Source of the DNA: Legionella genomosp. 1
Lineage (GTDB): Bacteria > Pseudomonadota > Gammaproteobacteria > Legionellales > Legionellaceae
Direction: 5' to 3'
Length of the DNA: 5,233 nt
Assembly (NCBI GenBank): GCA_945889365.1
Contig: CAMDBQ010000124.1
Span: 1 to 5,233, forward strand
Part shown: positions 1 through 5,233 of the stretch, one piece after another
Position numbering within the stretch: the first letter of the stretch is position 1
How the letters are laid out: each line of letters opens with the position of its first letter
Notes under the pieces: generated by a model
The model's input: the letters and a program-made list of their open reading frames with translations, nothing else
The model's database searches: none
Told to the model about the DNA's origin: nothing
Program-made: the position numbers and the translations under genes

Positions 1-523
1 AACGACCCGTGCGATGAATTTCCAGATAAAATCGGCCAGGAAACACCTCAAGCCAAGCATTAGCCAATCGATAGGCCAACGCTTCATCATCAGCCAGCAG
101 CGCCTGCCCAATATCACCACAGCGCCCGCCTGACAATGCAATTAATCCATCCGCATGCTGTGCGATCCAACCCGGCTGAATCCACGGCAACCCTTGATGC
201 TGCCCTTCTTGATACGCACGGGAAACTAACTGCGTTAAATTACGATAACCTGCAGCATTTTGACAAAGCAGTACAATCGATGACGTCTGTTCAGGTCGCA
301 GAGGATCGTGACACGGTAAATCACAGCCTAAAATAGGTTTGATGCCTTTAGATACAGCCGCCTTAAATACTTTAACTGCTGCAAACAAATTACAAAAATC
401 CGTAACCGCAACCGCATTCATGCCTTTTTTCGGCAACGCATCCATCAATGACGACACTCGCACCAAACCATCAACCAATGAAAACTCAGTATGTACGCGT
501 AAATGAACAAAAGATTGGGGCAT
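1..523 (-). CDS. dnaE: DNA polymerase III alpha subunit, N-terminal part (partial, continues past left edge)
   Basis: This is the start of the replicative polymerase catalytic subunit. The 174 visible residues cover most of the N-terminal PHP domain; the polymerase palm, fingers and OB-fold lie outside the window. They track E. coli DnaE block by block: FVHLRVH at residues 5-11, DG at 18-19, VTDF at 40-43, GIKPI at 60-64, GYRNLTQL at 92-99, LSGGR at 130-134 and RTGR at 171-174. Residues 41-45 read TDFCN, not the TDHGN-type motif of metal-binding PHP domains. That matches E. coli (TDFTN) and suggests an inactive, structural PHP domain, with proofreading left to a separate DnaQ; this is inference from the family. 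The ATG at 521-523 is chosen because it sits a few residues before HLRVH, as in E. coli. The frame stays open upstream to a TGA near 618-620, but without an ATG or homology. A weak AAGAG ribosome site lies 10 bases upstream of the start. Confidence 0.96.
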   Translation of the reverse strand, partial: MPQSFVHLRVHTEFSLVDGLVRVSSLMDALPKKGMNAVAVTDFCNLFAAVKVFKAAVSKGIKPILGCDLPCHDPLRPEQTSSIVLLCQNAAGYRNLTQLVSRAYQEGQHQGLPWIQPGWIAQHADGLIALSGGRCGDIGQALLADDEALAYRLANAWLEVFPGRFYLEIHRTGR

Positions 524-700
524 CAGTAAATAACTCTTGGATAACAATAGGTGAACTCTACCGAACTGCAACGAAATCGACAAGCCGTTTTGATCCAGTA
601 GCCTGATAACGCCATGTGATCAGCGATCAATTATAACCAACATTTGGCCAATAATCAGGTTCAACCTCAAAATAATATCGAGGTCATTTCAGTTTTGCGT
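524..700. other. Gene-free gap upstream of dnaE
   Basis: I see no gene in these 177 bases between the MNT stop codon and the dnaE start codon, both on the minus strand. The gap holds a dnaE promoter candidate (630-658) and several small symmetric elements: TTGGCCAA at 644-651, the near-palindrome AGGTTCAACCT at 658-668, and a CCTC/GAGG inverted pair around 666-683. The last two could form alternative short hairpins just downstream of the MNT gene. Neither is followed by a T-run on the minus strand, so I do not call an intrinsic terminator. Confidence 0.6.
630..658 (-). promoter_or_regulatory. Candidate sigma-70 promoter for dnaE
   Basis: Reading the minus strand, a perfect TATAAT -10 box occupies 635 down to 630. 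With a 17-base spacer, the -35 position (658 down to 653) reads CTGATT, a weak match to TTGACA. Transcription would start near position 623 and leave a leader of about 100 bases before the dnaE ATG. The consensus -10 is the main support. The palindrome TTGGCCAA lies inside the spacer and could bind a regulator, but that is speculation. Confidence 0.45.
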
Positions 701-1042
701 TTAGTCAAATTCAATTTCCACATACTGTGAGGCCATATTGTTTCTAAACGCGTCTGATGCGCACATCCAATCAACGAGGTCAACTGTCCAGGGTAAATCT
801 GATTCTTCAAAATCGAATGCCAAATCAGCCATCAATTGCATTGATAAGGGCTTTTTTGCATGTAACAGCAAATCAAGATCAGAAAACATCCTGGCACAAT
901 TTTTCGCTCGGGACCCGAAAACAAAGACCTTCGTGTCTTCAGACAGATGCTTTTTAAGAATGGATTGCACAATTTTAAATTGTTCAGGCTTTATATCAAT
1001 CTTCATTTTAGTTTTCATATCAGTAGAAATCGGCATGATCAT
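701..1042 (-). CDS. MNT-type nucleotidyltransferase, MntA/HI0073-like antitoxin
   Basis: This is a minimal nucleotidyltransferase of the DNA polymerase beta superfamily and the likely antitoxin of a HEPN/MNT pair. In characterised pairs the enzyme transfers AMP from ATP to a tyrosine of the partner HEPN toxin. The active site is complete: G43-S44, ten residues, then D55-L-D57, fitting GS-x10-DxD. A third acidic residue is expected at D88 in VDLVDW (87-92). A 113-residue length suits these single-domain proteins. The start is uncertain: in-frame ATGs encode residues 1, 3, 9 and 13, none has a good ribosome site, and family alignment would also suit a start at residue 9 or 13. The first ATGs (ATGATCATG) lie inside a 12-bp palindrome. 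The partner gene is divergent, 23 bases away. dnaE follows on the same strand after 177 bases but has its own promoter candidate. Confidence 0.9.
   Translation of the reverse strand: MIMPISTDMKTKMKIDIKPEQFKIVQSILKKHLSEDTKVFVFGSRAKNCARMFSDLDLLLHAKKPLSMQLMADLAFDFEESDLPWTVDLVDWMCASDAFRNNMASQYVEIEFD
1012..1039 (+). promoter_or_regulatory. Weak candidate promoter for the HEPN gene
   Basis: TTTTCA at 1012-1017 and CATGAT at 1034-1039 are spaced 16 bases apart; each matches four of six consensus positions. Transcription would start near 1046, giving a leader of about 20 bases. Because the spacer between the divergent genes is only 23 bases, any HEPN promoter must lie inside the MNT coding region, as this one does. 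Its -10 overlaps the palindrome at 1033-1044, which would suit autoregulation. The boxes are poor matches, so this is tentative. Confidence 0.22.
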
Positions 1043-1044
1043 GC
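1033..1044. promoter_or_regulatory. Perfect 12-bp palindrome, candidate operator between MNT and HEPN
   Basis: GCATGATCATGC is identical to its reverse complement. It covers the most upstream MNT start codons and lies 21 bases before the HEPN ATG. Next to it is an AT-rich imperfect inverted repeat, ATGAATTATTAATCAT, at 1049-1064. Toxin-antitoxin modules often bind such symmetric sites to control themselves. The position is right for an operator acting on both genes, but binding is inferred, not shown. Confidence 0.35.
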
Positions 1045-1062
1045 TATCATGAATTATTAATC

Positions 1063-1091
1063 ATTATGACAATAAAAACCATGAATGAAAC
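1063..1091 (-). promoter_or_regulatory. Weak candidate promoter for the MNT gene
   Basis: On the minus strand, CATAAT (1068 down to 1063, five of six consensus positions) is preceded, 17 bases upstream, by GTTTCA (1091 down to 1086, three of six). Transcription would start near 1056, about 14 bases before the first MNT ATG. The site overlaps the HEPN start codon at 1066-1068, so the two divergent transcription units would interlock. Confidence 0.27.
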
Positions 1092-1503
1092 ATTAGATAC
1101 GACCTCATTGAAAAACGCCATTCTACAACTGGAAAACAGTCTCTACTATTACCATTCGGATATAGTACAACAGGACGATGGCTTGGTACTCCAATTGCGT
1201 GCGGCAGCCATACAAGCGTTTGAATTTACGTATGAATTATCTGTTAAAATGATAAAACGTTACCTGAAACAAGTCATGTTGAATCCTGCGGAAGTGAATG
1301 AACTATCATTTGCAGATCTTATCCGAGAAGCCTGTGATCGCGCCCTTTTATTATCCAGCCTTCCAACCTGGAAACGATATCGTCAAGAGCGTGGCACGAC
1401 CAGTCATACTTATGACCAAGACAAAGCCATTGAAATATTTAATGACATTCCTGATTTCCTTAAAGAAGCGAATCACCTCCTGAATGAACTGGAACGGAGG
1501 TAG
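1066..1503 (+). CDS. HEPN-domain protein, HepT/HI0074-like putative RNase toxin
   Basis: This is a small all-helical HEPN protein of the 'nucleotidyltransferase substrate-binding' (HI0074) type and the likely toxin partner of the adjacent MNT. The key motif is intact: R109-GTTS-H114-T-Y116 fits R-x4-H-x-Y. Arg and His form the proposed RNase site of HEPN dimers, and the Tyr is the residue AMPylated by MntA in the studied Shewanella pair. The flanking ERGTTSHTYD and the FEFTYELSVKMIKRYL helix (52-67) are typical of the family. A length of 145 residues is normal. ATGs encode residues 1 and 6; neither has a clear ribosome site, and the first is kept only as the longest form. The gene is divergent from MNT (23 bases) and convergent with the giant minus-strand gene (19 bases). 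Actual toxicity is inferred; some family members may be benign binding partners. Confidence 0.9.
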   Translation: MTIKTMNETLDTTSLKNAILQLENSLYYYHSDIVQQDDGLVLQLRAAAIQAFEFTYELSVKMIKRYLKQVMLNPAEVNELSFADLIREACDRALLLSSLPTWKRYRQERGTTSHTYDQDKAIEIFNDIPDFLKEANHLLNELERR

Positions 1504-1511
1504 CCATTGGT

Positions 1512-1547
1512 TCAGAATCCCCTTATGCTGAAGGTGCAGGGTTCTGA
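1512..1547. terminator. Possible hairpin between convergent genes
   Basis: TCAGAATCC (1512-1520) can pair with GGGTTCTGA (1539-1547), giving nine pairs including one G-T, with an 18-base loop. The structure spans the stop codon of the giant gene and begins nine bases after the HEPN stop. It could end transcription from either side, but the loop is large and no proper T-run follows on either strand. Termination is weakly supported. Confidence 0.22.
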
Positions 1548-4500
1548 TTGTCTGGTGATTCAACCGTCTGCTTTGGACTTTTAAACTCAGCGAATTTCTT
1601 TTGCAGCTCCGATGATAATCTGTGTACTGGGTTGATCCAACCGAACAGCTTGAGCAAATTGCGGAAATGCCGTAAGAAAAAGGGATCGGATTCTTTCTCG
1701 AATAATGCTTTACAGTCGTCGCTTACGCCTCTTGTAGCTACTATCTTTAAGCGCTCTCGGAGCGATTGGGATGTGTCTGACGAGTCAGGATAGATTAACA
1801 AACCTGCTTTCAGTTCATTGATCATAGCCATCCTGTCGACATTTAATTGAGTATTGTTTGATGGGCTCGTCTTAATATGCTCACTCATTAAGTCCAGTTG
1901 CTTATATATATTGATCATGCAGGAGTATTCGGAATATAGTAGTTTAACCTCGCTTGTAATGGTTGCCTTCATATCCCGTGGAGGCGGCATTTGTTCAGCA
2001 CGTTCGCGTATTTGTTTGGCGAAAACTTCGTTCCACTGTGTTCTTACGGTACCAAATACCGTAATCAGATTTGCTTCCTCAACGATTTCACTCTTTTGAA
2101 AGAATTTCATCGCATAAAGAACCGATTTAAATGCATTTAAAACCGGATCACGATGCGGTGCGATGTTGGACTGTATCTTTGTATTCAGTTTGCGATCGCC
2201 TTCCTTAAATGCTTCATCCAACTGCAGATCAACTGTAAACATCTGTTCGGCTTTTTCAGCCAGTCCTGCTTGTGTCTGCTTTAGTTGTTCAAGAAAGTGT
2301 ATCCGTTCCCTACAGCGCCGTTCCATATCCTGATAACCATTTTTTTCCTGCTCAACCAAACCAAACACCCTACCTTTAAGCGTAGGATCCTGTATTTCAT
2401 CGAATCGTTGTTTAAAATCCCCATCTGTTTGTAACTCACGAAGGAACACGTGAACATTGCACTCGCTTTTAATTTGAACCAAATACGGTTGTAACGTTTG
2501 ATAGGCTTGAAGAAATGCGTATTTGTCCGCTGGTAAATAAACTGAAGGGTCTGTCCTTTTCTCCATTTTTCCGCGTAAAATACGGAGATTTTTATAGCCA
2601 TCCCCAAGAGCCGCATTCATTTGCTCCACCTTAGTTGCACATGCCTTAGGGAACGCCGCCAATCGTTGTTTTTCTCTTTCTATACGTTCATCAACGGACT
2701 TAACATTACTAATCAACGCCACCTTTTCTTTTATAGACAGGGGGAAGTCGAGCAACATATCACGCAATAAACTATTTAACGTATCACCAAGGGATGTGGT
2801 CAGTGCACCAGGTTTATAACCCAGCTTAAATTCAGCTTCATCTGCTGTAGATAATATAGAGTGACGCAATTTATTTTCAGCAGCGATCAGCGCCTCTTTA
2901 GTCGCATCACCCACCTCAGATATCGCACTATTTATTTCGTCGATACTGGAGAGAATACTTTGCAAAGTCTCCACATCATATTTGGCAATAGTCAATGCAT
3001 CTATCAATGCTGTAGCCTTAGTCCTTAACTCCTCATCCGTCAAATCCGGTTCATTTGTACGATCGGGATTGGGTGGACGTATTAATCGCGGGATTTTATA
3101 AATGCTTTTCAAAATATTCTGTAACAGCTCATCTTCAGCGGTGTTGGGTGTCTCGGCCGGATCACGGTATACTTCCGCTATAACAGCGATAGGGTTAACC
3201 ACGGGTTTAAGACGTGCCAACGTGTCGTCGACGAGTTGAAGTTGCTCTTTCCACCGGGCGACCATGTCGACTTGAACAGCCTGTTCACTGACAGGATTGT
3301 TGATTTTTGCATTGATCAAATCTAGATAACCACTGACAGCCGGGATATTTTTTAATGGTTCCAAGCATTCCAATCCTTTGCCTAGGATTGCACGCAATTC
3401 AGGGGAGGAAACCGCTTCTCGTATGAAGCCATTCGCATATCCCAGATTACTCCACATCTCTCTATCTAAAATTACCTCTACAACTACCGTGGTGGAGCTA
3501 CCCAAAATTGCGTCTGCAACTAGCCTGGTGGAGGACTTATTGCCTTCATAACGTGCTTCCATCTTGGCTAACACTTGCTGAATCATAGCCAGTGAACACA
3601 GTAATTTTTTATAGAATAATACAGCAGGAATATCGGCATACGCTTGTATTTGATAATCAACAATCGTTGAATCTATCATTTTTTTCGGATCGAAAGAAAG
3701 CTTTGAAAATAGTACTGGATCCACATTTTTCTCAAGCCAATTTTTTAAATCGCCCTTTATAAAAGCCGTTAATTTTTCTGATGGTTTGTCTGCAAGCGCT
3801 CGATACAATGGAGGTTTATATTCAGATTGATGACCGACTGCTCTCAGTGGCTCAAGGGATCTGAGACGTTTTGATTCAGCCATCTTTAAATCATACTTTT
3901 CAATTTCCAGTCCTGTCGCTGGTTTCCCCAGTAGTTGATTAAAACCAACTGGAGTCGCTGCCCCCCGATACAATTGATCGTGCTTTTCACTGTTTGCTTC
4001 AATTGCTTTGCATTTAAATGCGGCGTTTAACCTGGTCTGTTTTAACAAAGCGATGGTCGAGTCACCCGAACTACATTTATTAAGCCATGAGTCAAGATTT
4101 TGAAATAAGAGCACATCCATGTCAGGATATAATTTGGCATAGTATGGTTGAATAAGTTTATAGTCTTCTTGAAGCTTATCTATATCGTTGCTACCCAATC
4201 CTCTTCCTGCCTTATCAACATATATTTTTGCTGCCGTCTTAAAAAACCGTTCTACTGCCTCACTCAATGAGGTATCATGCTGAATATAGTTAGCTTCGAT
4301 CCAACGCGCTACGCGTTTATTTTGAACTACATCGATAAAGGTATCATCGCACAATATATCAGGCGCATCTGTGGACTTCGTACTAAAAATTCCCTTAACC
4401 ACATCCACAGTTTGTACAACAGGATTTCTCAATACGTTAGACGTGTCCACACAGTATTTTGAAAGTGAAGCCACGCTATCATAAAATTTATTCATCGGCG

Positions 4501-5233
4501 TTAGTACTTGAGCAACCAAATAATTAGGACGCAAAGAAAAGTGCTCTTCCATGGTTTCTAATTCCGCAATAAACCCGGGCAGTTGATTGTGTTTTAATTC
4601 ATTCAATAACGCCTGAAGTTTTACATGCGATGTTTGTGTCAATTCTCCAGTGGAGCTCAGGAGCGTTGGCAAATGTTGAAGCAATAGATTAACCGTTGAA
4701 AGCCCGCTAGGGAGCAGCTCAAAGTCTTTGCTGGTGGCCATTTTTTTCAGATTATTTACCAATAAGTTTGTTTTCTTTTTCAGGGCTTTTGAATCGTGAG
4801 CGGATAGGTTTTGAATCGAACCCGGATCGATCAAATCTTGTAATTCTTGAAAATACACGGGTAACTGGTAAATTAATTTACTCAGGTTTTCCAGCCCTTG
4901 ATACGGCTTTATATTGGACTCTGGAAACAGTTGCATGGCTTGCCCTAATGATTGGGCAGGAATGTTGTTAGCATCAATGTGATTTCTCACCACCTCTAAC
5001 TTGGCAATCAACGGAGCCAAATAAGGCCTGATTAACATTTCAACATCAGCTGAACTCTGATTGAGGGTATTCAGCTCTGTACCCAACAGGCCTACGGTTG
5101 CAATTAATTTGGGCACAAGTTCGAGACAAATGCTCGGCATATTACGATCCCGGCCGATATCTGTATCCAATAATAATGTCAAACTTTGTTCTGCATTATT
5201 TAACGCACCTAATATTGTTTTGATCGTAACCAC
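1523..5233 (-). CDS. Giant helical protein of unknown function (partial, N-terminus beyond right edge)
   Basis: I do not recognise this family. The visible 1236 codons have no stop and reach the window edge. The edge codon is GTG (residue 1 here), which could be a start, but the frame is most simply read as continuing; the next ATG is residue 32. The protein looks almost wholly alpha-helical, rich in Leu, Lys, Glu and Gln, with no convincing membrane span and no catalytic motif I can name. The likeliest coiled-coil stretches are about 846-890 and 966-1000. A proline/acid-rich linker lies at about 690-732 (PRLIRPPNPDRTNEPD at 715-730). The last 20 residues are polar and rich in Ser, Pro, Asn and Ala. 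Residues 567-590 are a diverged tandem 12-residue duplication, and a Y-x2-[IL]-QPY module recurs at 358 and 911. Size and build recall large secreted effectors of intracellular bacteria such as the Legionella SdhA/SidH class, but I cannot show homology. It is convergent with HEPN; its promoter lies outside the window. Confidence 0.85.
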   Translation of the reverse strand: MVTIKTILGALNNAEQSLTLLLDTDIGRDRNMPSICLELVPKLIATVGLLGTELNTLNQSSADVEMLIRPYLAPLIAKLEVVRNHIDANNIPAQSLGQAMQLFPESNIKPYQGLENLSKLIYQLPVYFQELQDLIDPGSIQNLSAHDSKALKKKTNLLVNNLKKMATSKDFELLPSGLSTVNLLLQHLPTLLSSTGELTQTSHVKLQALLNELKHNQLPGFIAELETMEEHFSLRPNYLVAQVLTPMNKFYDSVASLSKYCVDTSNVLRNPVVQTVDVVKGIFSTKSTDAPDILCDDTFIDVVQNKRVARWIEANYIQHDTSLSEAVERFFKTAAKIYVDKAGRGLGSNDIDKLQEDYKLIQPYYAKLYPDMDVLLFQNLDSWLNKCSSGDSTIALLKQTRLNAAFKCKAIEANSEKHDQLYRGAATPVGFNQLLGKPATGLEIEKYDLKMAESKRLRSLEPLRAVGHQSEYKPPLYRALADKPSEKLTAFIKGDLKNWLEKNVDPVLFSKLSFDPKKMIDSTIVDYQIQAYADIPAVLFYKKLLCSLAMIQQVLAKMEARYEGNKSSTRLVADAILGSSTTVVVEVILDREMWSNLGYANGFIREAVSSPELRAILGKGLECLEPLKNIPAVSGYLDLINAKINNPVSEQAVQVDMVARWKEQLQLVDDTLARLKPVVNPIAVIAEVYRDPAETPNTAEDELLQNILKSIYKIPRLIRPPNPDRTNEPDLTDEELRTKATALIDALTIAKYDVETLQSILSSIDEINSAISEVGDATKEALIAAENKLRHSILSTADEAEFKLGYKPGALTTSLGDTLNSLLRDMLLDFPLSIKEKVALISNVKSVDERIEREKQRLAAFPKACATKVEQMNAALGDGYKNLRILRGKMEKRTDPSVYLPADKYAFLQAYQTLQPYLVQIKSECNVHVFLRELQTDGDFKQRFDEIQDPTLKGRVFGLVEQEKNGYQDMERRCRERIHFLEQLKQTQAGLAEKAEQMFTVDLQLDEAFKEGDRKLNTKIQSNIAPHRDPVLNAFKSVLYAMKFFQKSEIVEEANLITVFGTVRTQWNEVFAKQIRERAEQMPPPRDMKATITSEVKLLYSEYSCMINIYKQLDLMSEHIKTSPSNNTQLNVDRMAMINELKAGLLIYPDSSDTSQSLRERLKIVATRGVSDDCKALFEKESDPFFLRHFRNLLKLFGWINPVHRLSSELQKKFAEFKSPKQTVESPDNQNPAPSA
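3464..3535 (-). repeat. Diverged 36-bp tandem duplication within the giant gene
   Basis: Two adjacent 36-base units encode SSTRLVADAILG (residues 567-578) and SSTTVVVEVILD (579-590). Six positions are identical and most of the others are conservative. At DNA level the cores at 3481-3497 and 3517-3533 agree at 15 of 17 bases (CAACTA-CCG-TGGTGGAG versus CAACTA-GCC-TGGTGGAG) and are exactly 36 bases apart, so the reading frame is kept. This fits an in-frame tandem duplication followed by divergence. Confidence 0.7.

Noticed and set aside
136..336. Plus-strand open frame of 66 codons
   Set aside because: Lies entirely antisense to the well-supported dnaE coding region; no family resemblance.
521..620. 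N-terminal extension of DnaE using TTG or CTG starts
   Set aside because: The frame is open back to a TGA near 618-620, but the ATG at 521-523 matches the usual distance to HLRVH in E. coli DnaE, and the upstream translation shows no homology.
658..683. Intrinsic terminator for the MNT gene
   Set aside because: Short inverted repeats exist, but no T-run follows the stem on the minus strand.
738..1052. Plus-strand open frame of 104 codons (and a shorter one at 757-957)
   Set aside because: Antisense to the MNT gene, whose active-site motif is intact; its protein has no recognisable features.
1351..1563. Minus-strand open frame of 70 codons
   Set aside because: Mostly antisense to the HEPN gene, including its R-x4-H-x-Y region; a frame shadow.
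1548..2099. Plus-strand open frames at 1548-1793 and 1854-2099
   Set aside because: Antisense to the C-terminal part of the giant gene; short and without recognisable motifs.
2281..2616. Minus-strand open frame of 111 codons
   Set aside because: Sits in another frame inside the giant gene; composition (many Lys, Arg, Trp, Phe) looks like a shadow and there is no ribosome site evidence.
1..5233. CRISPR array, tRNA or rRNA, insertion-sequence ends
   Set aside because: Reading through, I saw no regularly spaced repeats, no cloverleaf-type segment and no transposase-like coding or flanking inverted repeats.

Overview
The window reads as the edge between a conserved housekeeping locus and an accessory region in a moderately AT-rich gammaproteobacterium. 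The only confident taxonomic anchor is the first 523 bases. On the minus strand they encode the first 174 residues of a proteobacterial DnaE (DNA polymerase III alpha subunit), with its PHP domain and the HLRVH / GIKPI / LSGGR-type blocks seen in Escherichia coli DnaE. A Legionellales-type host is a plausible guess from the very large, helical, unrecognised protein at the other end, but nothing in the sequence proves it.

Layout. (1) 1-523, minus: 5' part of dnaE, running off the left edge. (2) 524-700: gene-free gap upstream of dnaE, with a perfect TATAAT-type -10 for dnaE and small inverted repeats. (3) 701-1042, minus: a 113-residue minimal nucleotidyltransferase (MNT, HI0073 type) with an intact GS-x10-DxD active site. 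(4) 1043-1065: a 23-bp divergent spacer; a perfect 12-bp palindrome overlaps the MNT start. (5) 1066-1503, plus: a 145-residue HEPN protein (HI0074 / HepT type) with an intact R-x4-H-x-Y motif. (6) 1504-1522: a 19-bp convergent spacer, with a possible hairpin that extends into the next gene. (7) 1523-5233, minus: the last 1236 codons of a giant open reading frame that continues past the right edge. It is predicted largely helical and soluble, and I do not recognise its family.

How they fit together. MNT and HEPN form a HepT/MntA-like (type VII) toxin-antitoxin pair. In characterised pairs the MNT adds AMP to the HEPN tyrosine and so silences its RNase. The two genes are divergent here, whereas the well-known pairs are co-directional, so the regulatory logic may differ. 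dnaE has its own candidate promoter and is probably not functionally linked to the pair. The giant gene is tail-to-tail with HEPN and so not co-transcribed with it. It carries a diverged 12-residue tandem duplication and a more distant repeated Y-x2-[IL]-QPY module. It is the most likely source of undescribed biology here, but its function cannot be read from this sequence.
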